The notes beneath the pieces are model-generated. The model had not been told where the DNA came from. It ran no database searches and saw nothing but the letters and a program-made list of their open reading frames with translations. A DNA stretch of 64,000 nt from Paraflavitalea soli (GTDB lineage: Bacteria; Bacteroidota; Bacteroidia; Chitinophagales; Chitinophagaceae): the NCBI RefSeq assembly GCF_003555545.1, contig NZ_CP032157.1:5460546-5524545 (forward strand), given 5' to 3'. Positions 52,673-64,000 of this stretch are shown piece by piece. Position numbers and translations under genes: made by a program. Positions within the stretch are counted from its first letter, which is position 1. Each line of letters opens with the position of its first letter.

Positions 52673-53753
52673 TCAGATCACCATATTACAGGACCAGGCC
52701 ATAGCCTTGCTGAAACAACTGATTGCCACGCCATCATTCAGCAAAGAAGAAGACCAAACAGCCGCTATACTGGAGCAATTCCTGCAGCAAAACAATATCA
52801 AAGCCAACAGGCATCTGCACAATGTATGGGCTGTCAATAAGCATTTTGATCCGGCCAAACGCACCATCATCCTCAATTCGCACCACGACACCGTAAAGCC
52901 CAATAAGGGATATACCCTTGATCCATTTATGCCGATAGAAAAGGAGGGTAAATTATTTGGCCTCGGCAGCAATGATGCGGGAGGTCCCCTGGTATCACTC
53001 ATTACTACCTTTCTGTATTACAACGATAGAACAGACCTGAAATACAACCTGCTGCTGGTAGCTTCTTCAGAAGAAGAGATATCCGGCCGCAATGGTATAG
53101 AGGCCCTGCTACCTGCATTGGCCGAAAACCAACCCCATATAGTGATCGATAGCGGCATCGTTGGCGAACCTACACAGATGCAGATGGCGGTAGCCGAGCG
53201 CGGCCTCATGGTGCTGGATTGCCTCTCCCATGGCAAGGCTGGTCATGCTGCCCGCGAAGAAGGGGAGAATGCCATTTATAAAGCGCTGGCCGATATAGAG
53301 TGGTTTCGCAATTACCGATTCTCCAAAGTATCCGATCTGCTGGGGCCCGTTAAAATGAGCGTTACTGTCATTGAAACCGACAACAAGGCTCATAATGTAG
53401 TGCCCGCCCAGTGTAAATTTGTGGTAGATGTGCGCGTGAATGAGTTGTATACTTTTGAAGAAGTGCTGGAAGTGATCCGCACACAGGTACAATGTGAAGT
53501 TCAACCCAGAAGCACCAGGCTTCGCTCTACTTCCATTGCATTGGATCACCCCCTTACCCGGGCAGGCATCGCACTCAACAGATCTTATTACGGCTCCCCT
53601 ACTACCTCCGACAAAGCCCTCATGCCTTTCCAGACCCTCAAGATGGGCCCGGGCGATTCGGCCCGCAGCCATACAGCCGATGAGTTTATATATGTGGAAG
53701 AGATCAGAGAAGGAATCCAATTATATATCCAACTTTTAAACCAGGTATTATGA
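52662..53753 (+). CDS. argE: N-acylcitrulline/ornithine deacylase (M20 family)
   Basis: 363 residues from ATG 52662, inside the end of argB. M20 metallopeptidase: metal His/Asp in SHHDTVKP and GSNDAGGP, the Glu pair in ASSEEEISG, VGEPT, dimerisation region HAAREEGENAIYK and C-terminal metal His in ARSHTADEFI. In this linear pathway it removes the acyl group from acylcitrulline. Overlaps argH by 4 bp (ATGA). Confidence 0.9.
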   Translation: MSSDQITILQDQAIALLKQLIATPSFSKEEDQTAAILEQFLQQNNIKANRHLHNVWAVNKHFDPAKRTIILNSHHDTVKPNKGYTLDPFMPIEKEGKLFGLGSNDAGGPLVSLITTFLYYNDRTDLKYNLLLVASSEEEISGRNGIEALLPALAENQPHIVIDSGIVGEPTQMQMAVAERGLMVLDCLSHGKAGHAAREEGENAIYKALADIEWFRNYRFSKVSDLLGPVKMSVTVIETDNKAHNVVPAQCKFVVDVRVNELYTFEEVLEVIRTQVQCEVQPRSTRLRSTSIALDHPLTRAGIALNRSYYGSPTTSDKALMPFQTLKMGPGDSARSHTADEFIYVEEIREGIQLYIQLLNQVL

Positions 53754-55048
53754 AATTGTGGCAAAAAGAAAACACCTCCGTATCTGCGCTGATAGAAAAG
53801 TTTACCGTCGGGCGCGACAAGGAGTTCGACATTCTGCTGGCGAAGTATGATGTGGAAGGCTCTATTGCTCATGTAACCATGCTGGGTGAAGTAGGGTTGA
53901 TGAGTAAAGAAGATGCAGCGCTGGCTGTAAAAGGCCTCCAAGAAATACAACAGGAGATTGCCGATGGACAATTTGCGATTGCCGATGGCGTAGAAGATGT
54001 GCACTCCCAGGTGGAGTTGCTGCTTACCCAGCGCATTGGCGATGCCGGTAAAATGATCCATAGCGGCCGCAGCCGCAATGACCAGGTAGCTGTTGACATT
54101 AAGCTCTACCTCCGCGCTGAAATATTGGCCGTGAAGGAAGAAGTAAAGCAATTGTTCGGCCTCCTGATCGTCCAAAGCGAAAAATTCAAACAACACTTAC
54201 TACCGGGATACACCCATCTCCAGATCGCCATGCCCTCATCGTTTGGTCTATGGTTAGGCGCCTACGCTGAAGGTTTGGTCGACGACCTGGAACTGTTGGC
54301 CGCAGCCTATGCTGTAGCCAACAAGAATCCGCTGGGCAGCGGCGCCGGCTATGGTTCTTCTTTCCCCCTCAACCGTACCCGCACCACCGAACTGCTGCAT
54401 TTTGGTGCCCTGAATGCCAATTCAGTATATGCCCAGATGAGCCGGGGTAAAACAGAGCGCGTGGTAGCTACCGGTATCAGCGCCGTGGCAGCAACCCTCA
54501 GTCGCCTGGCCATGGATTGCTGCCTGTATATCAACCAGAATTTCGGGTTTATCTCCTTCCCTGCCGAGCTCACTACCGGCAGCAGCATCATGCCCCATAA
54601 AAAGAACCCCGATGTGTTTGAGCTCATCAGGGCCAAATGCAACCGTATACAAGCTACTCCCAATGAACTTACCCTCCTGGTCAATAACCTGCCATCCGGT
54701 TACCACCGCGATCTGCAGCTCACCAAGGAGATCCTGTTCCCGGCTATTGAGACCCTGAAGGATTGCCTGCAAATGACCCGCCTCATGTTGAGCCGTATGT
54801 CCGTAACGGAAAACATCCTGGACGATGCCAAATACAAATACCTGTTTAGTGTAGAAGCCGTTAATGAACTCGTCAACAAGGGTATTCCCTTCCGCGATGC
54901 TTACAAGCAGGTGGGCAATGATATTGAGCAGGGTACTTTCAATTTCGACTACAAAAAGCAACTACACCATACCCATGAGGGAAGCATCGGCAACCTGTAC
55001 AATGACTACATTGTTGCAGCGATGGAGAAAGTGAACGGCAAGTTTTGA
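53750..55048 (+). CDS. argH: Argininosuccinate lyase
   Basis: 432 residues. Fumarase/aspartase superfamily: HSGRSRNDQVAVDIKLYLR, GYTHLQIAMPSSFGLWL, NPLGSGAGYGSSFPLNR and the signature TTGSSIMPHKKNPDVFEL with its catalytic Ser. Splits argininosuccinate to arginine and fumarate. Last gene of the operon, followed by a strong terminator. Confidence 0.95.
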   Translation: MKLWQKENTSVSALIEKFTVGRDKEFDILLAKYDVEGSIAHVTMLGEVGLMSKEDAALAVKGLQEIQQEIADGQFAIADGVEDVHSQVELLLTQRIGDAGKMIHSGRSRNDQVAVDIKLYLRAEILAVKEEVKQLFGLLIVQSEKFKQHLLPGYTHLQIAMPSSFGLWLGAYAEGLVDDLELLAAAYAVANKNPLGSGAGYGSSFPLNRTRTTELLHFGALNANSVYAQMSRGKTERVVATGISAVAATLSRLAMDCCLYINQNFGFISFPAELTTGSSIMPHKKNPDVFELIRAKCNRIQATPNELTLLVNNLPSGYHRDLQLTKEILFPAIETLKDCLQMTRLMLSRMSVTENILDDAKYKYLFSVEAVNELVNKGIPFRDAYKQVGNDIEQGTFNFDYKKQLHHTHEGSIGNLYNDYIVAAMEKVNGKF

Positions 55049-55068
55049 TAGCCATAAGCTAAATGAAA

Positions 55069-55100
55069 AATCCCTCTCTGTTTATAACTAGAGAGGGATT
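55069..55100. terminator. Bidirectional terminator between argH and gyrB
   Basis: Perfect 11-bp stem AATCCCTCTCT/AGAGAGGGATT with a 10-base loop. On the minus strand it is followed by TTTCATTT (strong for gyrB); on the plus strand by CGTATTTTA. Confidence 0.9.
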
Positions 55101-55124
55101 CGTATTTTAAACGCATGTGCCGTC

Positions 55125-57131
<2,007 letters not shown>

Positions 57132-57352
57132 TTAAGAATGTTGATTCCCGCAAAGGTACGAAAATTAAGGCTTTCGGCCTCTTTTACAGGGCCATTTTAT
57201 GCACCTTTTTTCACCGTTTAACACCTTGTTTTTGAGCCACTCAAAACCCGTTTTAACACCCCCTTTTCAGACAAGGTTTTGGCCCCTTTATATTCTTCGT
57301 AATTTTACAGCACGATATTTGTTATGAAATAACCGCTACCCATTCAATAGCT

Positions 57353-57922
57353 ATGGATCCAAAAAACCTCTCCCAAATTACCTTCGACTTTTCCGATGCG
57401 GCCCAGCCACAGGAAAACGCCTCTGTAGGCGTAAGGGTAAAGTCCCTGAAGCCTGTAGAGCCGCCTAAGGAAGAAGAGCCAATAACTGCCGCCGCCATTG
57501 CTCCTGCACCAGCCAAACCGGTTGTTAAGAAGTCTACCCGTGGCCGCAAATCACTCAAAGCATTGGATGCAGAAGCCGATCTCGTCAACATTCCAGCCAA
57601 TGAGGTCCTTTTCCAACGCCAGTACTATGCCATTGGTGAAGTAGCTGAAATGTTTGGCGTAAACCAATCTTTGTTACGTTTCTGGGAAAATGAATTTGAT
57701 ATTATCCAACCGCGTAAGAACCGCAAGGGCGACCGACATTTCAGGCCTATAGACATCAAGAACCTGGAGCTGATCTATGACCTCCTCCGCAGGCGCAAGC
57801 TCACCATCGAAGGCGCCAAAGACTTCCTGAAGAAGAACAAGCAGGGACGCGATAGTTTCGAAATGATCCAGTCTTTAAAGAAAGTAAAGGAATTCCTCCT
57901 GGAGATAAAAGCCTCTTTGTAA
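57353..57922 (+). CDS. MerR-family transcriptional regulator
   Basis: 189 residues. A low-complexity Pro/Ala/Lys-rich N-terminal tail (~1-85; PKEEEPITAAAIAPAPAK, STRGRKSLKAL) precedes one MerR HTH (~90-155; YYAIGEVAEMFGVNQSLLRFWENEF, DRHFRPIDIKNLELIYDLLR) and a C-terminal helix. No effector domain, which in Bacteroidota is common for an uncharacterised conserved MerR protein. Target unknown. Confidence 0.88.
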   Translation: MDPKNLSQITFDFSDAAQPQENASVGVRVKSLKPVEPPKEEEPITAAAIAPAPAKPVVKKSTRGRKSLKALDAEADLVNIPANEVLFQRQYYAIGEVAEMFGVNQSLLRFWENEFDIIQPRKNRKGDRHFRPIDIKNLELIYDLLRRRKLTIEGAKDFLKKNKQGRDSFEMIQSLKKVKEFLLEIKASL

Positions 57923-57959
57923 GAGATCCAAGCTGCCTCTAAGCTTTGGCCACATTTTC

Positions 57960-57984
57960 GCTCGCAGCTCATGGCTCGCAGCTG
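57960..57984. repeat. 7-bp tandem tract, unit GCTCNNN
   Basis: Three heptads and a partial fourth (GCTCGCA, GCTCATG, GCTCGCA) between the convergent MerR and MscS genes; same unit as in the argC-argD spacer. Confidence 0.75.
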
Positions 57985-57986
57985 TT

Positions 57987-59081
57987 TTACCCTTCCCGCA
58001 AGATCACCACACCCGCATCCCGCGAGGCCAGTTTGATCGTCAATTCTTTCAATAAACCAATGATCTGCAGGTTTACCTCTTGCCGCAAGGCATTGAAATC
58101 TGCCACAGGTATCGTGGCCGTGAAGAACTCTACATTGACCAGGTAAGTATCCTTAACAATATCCGAAAGAAACACCGTGTAGTTTTCTATTACCGCTTTC
58201 CGGTCCTGGAACAATTGCTGTATACGCAGGATCAACTGATCAACCGATTCCTTCGCCGTATCATTGCCCAGTTCCAGCTGCACAAAGGCCCTGCGCTGCG
58301 TACGCAACGAAAGATTATCCATAATACTATCCACCATCTGCTTATTCGGCATCGTCACGTACGTCTTCTGGTCCGTGCGGATACGTGTACTCCGTAAGCC
58401 AATCTTTTCTACCGTACCCGTAATGGATTGCACCTTCACCAGGTCGCCCACCATAAACGGTTTATCAAAGAAGATAATAAAAGAAGCGATCAGGTTTTCC
58501 AGGCTCTCCCGTGTAGCCAACGCAATCGCCGCACCACCGATACTTAATGCCGTGATAAGGTTGGTGATCGGGTAATGGAAGGCCAGCTTCAACACCATCA
58601 GCACCCCCATAATTACAACAAGCGCCTTAAAGAAGTCCCTGAAGAACACCACCAGCTGGTTATCTGTCTGATCAGGTGTCAGTTCAGCCTTATGCTGTAA
58701 GATCATAGCCACAAAATCAATGATCCGCAGCAGCAACCAGTTAAATGCCACAATCATCACAATGATGGCAATCCCATCGATAAGGCCGTGCAGCTGTATC
58801 TTATACAGGTTAAAATTAAGCAGTTGCGGAAAGTTGAGCTTATCCAGCGACACAATACATACCAGTAACAGGAGGAATGTTTCGAGCGGCGAAACCACCA
58901 GGTTTACAAATGACTTCTTATCAACCCCACTCGCCAGCTTATGGATGATCCGGTAAATAAGACCCGCAATATACCGGGAAAGGTAGCGCTTGAACAGTAC
59001 AGCTAACAGTATAGAACCACTTACCAGCAAATAGTTACGGATCGTATTATCAAGAAAAACACTGTCCAACAATTTGTTCAT
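57987..59081 (-). CDS. MscS-type mechanosensitive channel
   Basis: 364 residues: four to five N-terminal helices, then the pore-lining TM3 and beta domain (ALSIGGAAIALATRESLENLIAS, FFDKPFMVGDLVKVQSITGTVEKIGLRSTRIRT, MPNKQMVD) and a soluble C-terminal domain. Releases solutes under hypo-osmotic stress. The ASIGG-like AL-GG-A-A motif and F-KPF--GD box are the family signature. Confidence 0.92.
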   Translation of the reverse strand: MNKLLDSVFLDNTIRNYLLVSGSILLAVLFKRYLSRYIAGLIYRIIHKLASGVDKKSFVNLVVSPLETFLLLLVCIVSLDKLNFPQLLNFNLYKIQLHGLIDGIAIIVMIVAFNWLLLRIIDFVAMILQHKAELTPDQTDNQLVVFFRDFFKALVVIMGVLMVLKLAFHYPITNLITALSIGGAAIALATRESLENLIASFIIFFDKPFMVGDLVKVQSITGTVEKIGLRSTRIRTDQKTYVTMPNKQMVDSIMDNLSLRTQRRAFVQLELGNDTAKESVDQLILRIQQLFQDRKAVIENYTVFLSDIVKDTYLVNVEFFTATIPVADFNALRQEVNLQIIGLLKELTIKLASRDAGVVILREG

Positions 59082-59152
59082 GTTGCAAATTTAACCAAAT
59101 CAGCTTTCCCATTTCACGCAGTCTTGGTTGTCATTATGATTTCTTACTTTTT

Positions 59153-59214
59153 TGTCATTTCGAATCACCCTTTGTTGTCATTTCGAACGCAGCGTAGCGC
59201 AGTGAGAAATCTGT
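59153..59214. repeat. GTCATTTCGAA-type interspersed repeat
   Basis: GTCATTTCGAA appears twice (59153 and 59177), the second followed by CGCAGCG and GTGAGAAATCTG. This is a common intergenic repeat motif in Bacteroidota genomes. It lies between the MscS gene and the beta-propeller-like gene. Confidence 0.7.
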
Positions 59215-59231
59215 CCTCGAAGCAAGCGTAA

Positions 59232-60080
59232 TCATCGATAAGAATAAATCTCCAGCTGGTGATCCCGAAGCAAGTATAAATTACCGGGCATGATCTTTAT
59301 TTTCCGGGCGCTTTGCATAGCCGCCGGTATAGGGTATTGTTGCAGGTTGAGTGTGCCTGGCTCGTACCGGTACAACATGCCGGCATCCCTGCCAAATAGC
59401 GTGTTATTGATCACTGAGAAATCTGTCCAGCCCGTAAAACGGATACGGTTCTTAAACGTCCCATAGTAATCAAACAGGTACACCCCTTTGGCCGCATCAT
59501 AGAGATATAACAGTTTGTTCTGATCTACGATGAACTGAGGAGAAGGCATCGAATCAAAAAGCAGGCGAAAATCGGAGCTTTGGTCAATCAGCCGCCCATC
59601 TTCCCCTATCCGTTTCAGCTTACCTTCCAGCTCATCAAACACCCAGATATTGTTGTCATAAGCCTGGCCAATCGACTTTACCTGAAATAGCTGCCGACGA
59701 CGCAGATCCAATGTGGATCGTGTGTTTAGAAAACGATCCAGCGTCACCACGGTTCCAAAATCTTTGAAATACAACAACACTTTGAGCGGGTTCGATACAT
59801 CTATAAAATGGATCTTGCCGTATTGCCGCACGTTATTGAAGACTGCGATCGAATCACCGGCCGGACCCATCTTTTTCAATTGGCCGCTTTGATTCAATAC
59901 ATACAGGTTGCCTAAATTATCGACCGTAAAGTCCGTGAACTCCCCGGCTATCTTTTGTTGCAGCATGAAAAAGGAGTCAGCCTGGGTTGTACCTCCGCGA
60001 GGCACAGCGCTGGTTGTTTGCGCAGCCCCCATAAGGTACCCACCCATCAAAAGACACAGTATCGTAATTCGTATAAACAT
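59232..60080 (-). CDS. Exported beta-propeller-like protein, unknown function
   Basis: 282 residues from ATG 60078-60080 (a TTG one codon upstream is less likely). Signal peptide (FIRITILCLLMGGYLMGAAQ), then repeated short strand blocks such as FTDFTVDNLGNLYVLNQSGQLKKMGPAG and DNNIWVFDELEGKLKRIGEDG, suggesting an NHL/6-bladed propeller. The ATG overlaps the lpxH TGA by one base (TGATG), implying coupling. No established function. Confidence 0.75.
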   Translation of the reverse strand: MFIRITILCLLMGGYLMGAAQTTSAVPRGGTTQADSFFMLQQKIAGEFTDFTVDNLGNLYVLNQSGQLKKMGPAGDSIAVFNNVRQYGKIHFIDVSNPLKVLLYFKDFGTVVTLDRFLNTRSTLDLRRRQLFQVKSIGQAYDNNIWVFDELEGKLKRIGEDGRLIDQSSDFRLLFDSMPSPQFIVDQNKLLYLYDAAKGVYLFDYYGTFKNRIRFTGWTDFSVINNTLFGRDAGMLYRYEPGTLNLQQYPIPAAMQSARKIKIMPGNLYLLRDHQLEIYSYR

Positions 60081-60877
60081 CAACTGCCTGTTTGCCCCCT
60101 TATGATCTTAGGTTCCAGTTCAGGATACCTTGATTGAAGTGTTAACTGCTCCCCGTCAAATACCGCATAAGTAAAATAACGGATCCAGTCCCCCAGGTTC
60201 ACATACCGGCTTTCTTCACTCAGCTTGTAGTCGATGGGCAAGTGCCGGTGTCCGAAAATAAGGTATTTATAATGCTTCTTTTGTAAGACCTCTTTACAAT
60301 AAATGATCAGCCATTCCCCTTGTTCGCCAAAGAACTTTTCATCCGTTTGGCCAGTCATCGCCCGGCTGCGGCGGCTCATATAGTTAGCCAGCCCCATGCC
60401 CAGATAGGGCGGGAGGATGCCAAACAGCCACCGGCATACCGGATTCCTAAATACTTTCTTGATGAATTTGTAACCATGGTCTCCGGGACCAAGCCCATCA
60501 CCATGCCCAATGAGGAAGGATTGGCCGTTGAATTCAAATTCCTGTGGTTCAAAATAGACCGGGATATTCAATTCCTTTTGAAAGTAATCCGTCATCCACA
60601 TATCATGATTACCTACAAAAAAATGGACCGGGATACCCGCATCTGTAATTTCAGCCAGCTTTCCCAGCAATCGTACGTATCCCTTGGGCACCACGATCCG
60701 GTATTCGTACCAGAAATCAAACATGTCCCCTACGATGAAGATGACAGCTGCGTCTTTTTTGATCTCCTCCAGGAAAGCTACAATTTGTTTTTCCCGTATT
60801 AAACTGGCAGCCGCATCCGGCGCTCCAAGATGAAAATCAGAAAGAAAGTATACTTTTTTGCCAGCAGGTATGTTCAT
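60080..60877 (-). CDS. lpxH: UDP-2,3-diacylglucosamine diphosphatase
   Basis: 265 residues. Calcineurin-like phosphoesterase: FLSDFHLGAPD, VGDMFDFWYEYR, FVGNHDMWM, GHGDGLGPGD and IFGHRHLPIDYKL carry the metal ligands. This is the Bacteroidota LpxH-type enzyme cleaving UDP-diacylglucosamine to lipid X in lipid A synthesis. Generic metallophosphatase paralogues exist, but the text fits LpxH. Confidence 0.88.
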   Translation of the reverse strand: MNIPAGKKVYFLSDFHLGAPDAAASLIREKQIVAFLEEIKKDAAVIFIVGDMFDFWYEYRIVVPKGYVRLLGKLAEITDAGIPVHFFVGNHDMWMTDYFQKELNIPVYFEPQEFEFNGQSFLIGHGDGLGPGDHGYKFIKKVFRNPVCRWLFGILPPYLGMGLANYMSRRSRAMTGQTDEKFFGEQGEWLIIYCKEVLQKKHYKYLIFGHRHLPIDYKLSEESRYVNLGDWIRYFTYAVFDGEQLTLQSRYPELEPKIIRGQTGS

Positions 60878-60930
60878 AGTGAATGATCGAATAAATAGGC
60901 CATCAATGTGGGGTTCCTTACACCAGCTTA

Positions 60931-61377
60931 CTAAAAGAAGCCAGACTGGTTTTTCTTTTCCTGTTGGTCGCGGTATTCCAGCACACTACCGGAAGCGATC
61001 AGCGGTTTGCCCAAAACATCCTGGTTATACCAATAGATCCAGGCCAGCGTATCCTTTTCATTGATCACCACATTGACCGGTTCCCTTCTATACAAAGGCG
61101 TTCCACCTGCCTCCGGGAAGATCCCTTCATAATCATCCAGTTGGCAGATAGCATACTCAAATTCATCCTTGTTATTGAGCTGGTAGAGCTCCCCCATGAT
61201 CCAGGTATCTTCATTGACCGGTACAGCCGCCGGGTATTCACCCATGTCAAACAACTTGCCTTTTACTTTGGCAGGGCCGATCAAGGTAAAATAACGGCTG
61301 ATATAACCATAGGCAGGATGGTGAAACCCGCTCAGCAGCGAGCCATATACGAAGAGTTGATATATTTCTGTAGCCAT
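60931..61377 (-). CDS. Gamma-glutamylcyclotransferase-like (AIG2) protein
   Basis: 148 residues from ATG 61375-61377; an upstream Met adds 11 residues without family resemblance. LFVYGSLLSGFHHP is the substrate-binding YGSL loop; KVKGKLFDMGEYPAAVP, ELYQLNNKDEF and QLDDYEGIFPE (with the acidic catalytic-type residue) follow. Small cytosolic enzyme fold; actual substrate unproven. Confidence 0.85.
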   Translation of the reverse strand: MATEIYQLFVYGSLLSGFHHPAYGYISRYFTLIGPAKVKGKLFDMGEYPAAVPVNEDTWIMGELYQLNNKDEFEYAICQLDDYEGIFPEAGGTPLYRREPVNVVINEKDTLAWIYWYNQDVLGKPLIASGSVLEYRDQQEKKNQSGFF

Positions 61378-61447
61378 ATGATGTAAGATGTGAAACCGCT
61401 CACTTTTCACGTAAAGATAATGGCAATTATAGGATATAGGAGCCGGC

Positions 61448-62083
61448 TTATTGATCTACCAGGAATACATACACTTCCTTGGGGCCATGCACCCCTACCA
61501 CCAGCGTTTTCTCGATATCTGCTGTACGGCTGGGTCCCGTGGCAAAAGTGATGAGTGAAGGGAGGTTGGCGCCATACTTTTCTTTCGCCTGTTGCAGGCC
61601 GTCTTTAATGTCATATACCAGCTGGCTGGTATAGGCAATGCAAATATGTATGGGGGTATAGACACTTACTGTGCGGCCACTTTGCTGGCCTGCACTCAAT
61701 ACAATGGAGCCCGTTCTGGCCACCAGCCATTCGCAGGTGGTGATGGCGGCATCACAACTGGCCACATCTCCGTGCGTAAAGTCCTCAAAGCCATTGGCCG
61801 CCAGGTCGCGTTTCAATACATTTTCCCGGCAGTATATTTTCTCCCATTTATTGTGGGCTATTACATGTTTTAGCTGCGCTGCCAGCTCCTGTTGGTTAAG
61901 ACAGAACACAAACTTACCCTGCAGCCTGGTAAACTGCTCTGCAAACTGTACTTCCAGCTCCTGTTTCGAGGGCTGGAACACAGAACTATTGCCTTCACTT
62001 TGTGGAAAAGGAAGAGGCGTTGACTGTGTCAACGCCTTCCGTATTTTCTTGAGAATACTTTCCCTTGCAGGAGAAATGTTCAT
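61448..62083 (-). CDS. LUD domain protein (LutC/YkgG-like)
   Basis: 211 residues: RESILKKIRKAL at the N-terminus, DAAITTCEWLVARTGSIVLSAGQQSGRTVSVYTPIHICIA and the C-terminal LITFATGPSRTADIEKTLVVGVHGPKEVYVFLVDQ, all typical of LutC. LutABC oxidises L-lactate, but lutA and lutB are absent here; in Bacteroidota a lone LUD gene commonly follows ftsH, 8 bp downstream in this case. Role outside lactate use unknown. Confidence 0.85.
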   Translation of the reverse strand: MNISPARESILKKIRKALTQSTPLPFPQSEGNSSVFQPSKQELEVQFAEQFTRLQGKFVFCLNQQELAAQLKHVIAHNKWEKIYCRENVLKRDLAANGFEDFTHGDVASCDAAITTCEWLVARTGSIVLSAGQQSGRTVSVYTPIHICIAYTSQLVYDIKDGLQQAKEKYGANLPSLITFATGPSRTADIEKTLVVGVHGPKEVYVFLVDQ

Positions 62084-62091
62084 AATTACAA

Positions 62092-64000
62092 TTAAGTGGC
62101 AGGATGATTCGTCACATTGCTATCATAGGGAGGTACTCCTTCACTGATGCTGCTTTCTTCAGCGCCATGACTGGGATTACCATCTACATCCAGTATTTTC
62201 TTCTCACCATAGGGACGCTTGCCGATAAGGGCTTCCACATCACTCTGGAATAATACTTCTTTACTTAACAAAGCCTCTGCCAGTTTTTCCACCTGTGCTT
62301 TCTTTTCCAGCAACAAGGCCTTGGTTTTACCGTAAGCTTCTTCAATCAGCTTCCTTACTTCATCATCGATCAGGCGGGATGTCTCTTCAGAATAAGGTTT
62401 CGTGAAGGAGTTTTCCGCAGCAGGATCATAAAAGCTTACGTTACCTACTTTGTCATTCATACCGTACACCGTGATCATCGAATAAGCGATCCGGGTGATC
62501 TGCTGCAGGTCATTCTGTGCACCGGTAGATATCTTGCCAAAGAAAATGTCTTCGCTGGCCCGACCGCCCAATGTCATACAGATCTGATCTGTCAGTTGGT
62601 CCGTATTGTACAGGTATTGTTCTTTCGGTGTGTATTGTGCATAGCCCAGTGCAGCCACCCCTCTCGGTACGATGGTCACTTTCAGCAGCGGATAGGCATG
62701 CTCCAGGAACCATCCGCAGATAGCATGACCTGCTTCGTGGTAGGCAATGATCTTTTTCTCATCAGGAGAAATGATCTTATTCTTCTTTTCCAGACCACCA
62801 ATTACCCTGTCTACTGCATCCTGGAAATCTTCCATTTCCACCGATTGCTTGCCTTTACGGGCGGCTATCAGGGCAGCTTCGTTACAGATATTGGCAATAT
62901 CAGCACCCGCAAATCCGGGGGTCTGCTCAGCCAGTTTATAGATATCTACTTTTTCAGAGATCTTGATCGGCTTCAGATGCACTTTAAAGATATGTTCACG
63001 GCCTTTCAGATCGGGCTTATCGATCGATATCTGACGATCAAAACGACCGGGGCGCAACAGCGCCGAATCCAGTACATCCGGACGGTTGGTGGCTGCCAGT
63101 ACAATGATACCGCTCTCACCGCTGAAACCATCCATTTCCACCAGCAACTGGTTGAGCGTGCTTTCACGCTCGTCATTGCTCATCATGGCATTTTTACCAC
63201 GTGCACGGCCAATGGCGTCAATTTCATCGATGAATATGATACAGGGTGCTTTTTCACGGGCCTGTTTGAACAGGTCCCTTACACGGCTGGCGCCCACCCC
63301 TACAAACAATTCTACGAAATCAGAACCACTCATGGAGAAGAAAGGAACCTGCGCTTCACCGGCCATAGCTTTGGCCAGCAAGGTTTTACCAGTACCCGGA
63401 GGGCCTACCAGTAAGGCTCCCTTGGGTATCTTACCACCCAGTGCAGTATACTTTTTGGGATTCTTTAAGAAGTCTACGATCTCCATCACTTCTACTTTCG
63501 CCTCATCAAGTCCTGCTACATCAGAGAAGTTGATATTGACCTTGGTGCCTTTATCAAATAAAGTAGCTCTTGATTTACCAATGTTGAAGATACCACCCGG
63601 ACCGCTGCTGCCGCCAGCACCGCCGCCCATCTTACGCATCAGCATTACCCAGATAAGGATAATAACCACCAGCGGAAGCAGGAACTGGATAATGGAGGTA
63701 AACCATTCGCCTTCCTGGGCAGGTTTATTAGGAACTTCTTTAATAGTAGGGTGATCCTTATACCAGGTATTCAACTCTTTCTTGAATTCTTCGGCTTTAA
63801 TAACGCGAAATTCAAAGTGAGGGCCTTTTTCAGATACACCAGGCCATTTTTTAGATAACTGGTCCTTGTATTTCTGATAACCTCCCTGTGTGAGCGTGAT
63901 CCGGATAAGATTCTTATTGGTGATCGTGGTCAACTTATCAATATCGCCTTTCTCCAGCATCTGGTAAAACTCCAGTTCATCGATCTCTTTGGCATCAGGG
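62092..64000 (-). CDS. ftsH: ATP-dependent zinc metalloprotease FtsH (5' end outside window)
   Basis: At least 636 residues; the frame stays open to the right edge ([13 protein letters not shown] before the first internal Met), so the true start lies beyond 64000. Contains a transmembrane helix ([16 protein letters not shown]), Walker A GPPGTGKT, Walker [35 protein letters not shown] and the protease HEAGH zinc site ([15 protein letters not shown]). Degrades misfolded membrane and some cytosolic proteins. The C-terminal tail is acidic and Ser/Pro-rich. Confidence 0.96.
   Translation of the reverse strand, partial: PDAKEIDELEFYQMLEKGDIDKLTTITNKNLIRITLTQGGYQKYKDQLSKKWPGVSEKGPHFEFRVIKAEEFKKELNTWYKDHPTIKEVPNKPAQEGEWFTSIIQFLLPLVVIILIWVMLMRKMGGGAGGSSGPGGIFNIGKSRATLFDKGTKVNINFSDVAGLDEAKVEVMEIVDFLKNPKKYTALGGKIPKGALLVGPPGTGKTLLAKAMAGEAQVPFFSMSGSDFVELFVGVGASRVRDLFKQAREKAPCIIFIDEIDAIGRARGKNAMMSNDERESTLNQLLVEMDGFSGESGIIVLAATNRPDVLDSALLRPGRFDRQISIDKPDLKGREHIFKVHLKPIKISEKVDIYKLAEQTPGFAGADIANICNEAALIAARKGKQSVEMEDFQDAVDRVIGGLEKKNKIISPDEKKIIAYHEAGHAICGWFLEHAYPLLKVTIVPRGVAALGYAQYTPKEQYLYNTDQLTDQICMTLGGRASEDIFFGKISTGAQNDLQQITRIAYSMITVYGMNDKVGNVSFYDPAAENSFTKPYSEETSRLIDDEVRKLIEEAYGKTKALLLEKKAQVEKLAEALLSKEVLFQSDVEALIGKRPYGEKKILDVDGNPSHGAEESSISEGVPPYDSNVTNHPAT

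Overview
The window is chromosomal DNA from a Bacteroidota bacterium, most likely family Chitinophagaceae (Chitinophaga/Niastella-like). This rests on gene content: gliding lipoprotein GldB, exosortase N with its VIT-domain partner, DUF5686 and DUF4173 proteins, a Bacteroidota-type arginine cluster with an acylornithine carbamoyltransferase, a MoxR/DUF58/BatD/BatA operon, B12-dependent ribonucleotide reductase, and geranylgeranylglyceryl phosphate synthase. Candidate TAnnTTTG -7 boxes fit the phylum. No rRNA, tRNA, CRISPR array, insertion sequence or phage was seen, so this is ordinary core/accessory chromosome.

Layout: 1-257 is the end of an outer-membrane protein. 517-9392 (minus) is a membrane-protein/exosortase cluster: a small winged-helix regulator, a membrane protein, the XrtN-system VIT protein, XrtN, small membrane proteins (one frameshifted at an A7 run), DUF4173, a diacylglycerol kinase and DUF1361. 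The same palindrome precedes two of these genes. 9.5-15.8 kb holds a DUF5686 protein and a large PD40-amidohydrolase. 15.9-20.0 kb is a glycerol cluster, glpK-glpD-glpF. 20.0-24.2 kb holds an exported RidA, a class III aminotransferase, a gamma carbonic anhydrase, small lipoproteins and rsgA. 24.3-28.1 kb is the Bat operon. 28.3-36.2 kb holds nadE, gldB and several lipoproteins. 36.5-42.0 kb holds nrdJ, DUF2490 and GGGP synthase. 42.3-45.1 kb is a small AraC-controlled cassette (AraC regulator, SDR, regulator-like sensor fragment, Atu4866-like protein). 46.2-55.05 kb is a complete arginine operon, preceded by an Arg-rich leader ORF: GNAT-argG-argC-argD-argF'-argB-argE-argH. 55.1-64 kb holds gyrB, a MerR regulator, an MscS channel, a beta-propeller-like protein, lpxH, a gamma-glutamylcyclotransferase-like protein, a LUD protein and ftsH (5' end outside the window).

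Two things stand out. First, many intergenic regions carry degenerate tandem tracts that keep a strict 7-bp period but use a different unit at each locus (8-, 9- and 11-bp versions also occur). Some begin on stop codons, and similar tracts lie inside the reading frames of nadE, argC and nrdJ, at places that look like linkers or loops. Second, several regulatory layouts can be read directly: the arginine leader peptide, a matched pair of AraC direct-repeat promoters with identical spacing, and the paired palindrome around the exosortase cluster.
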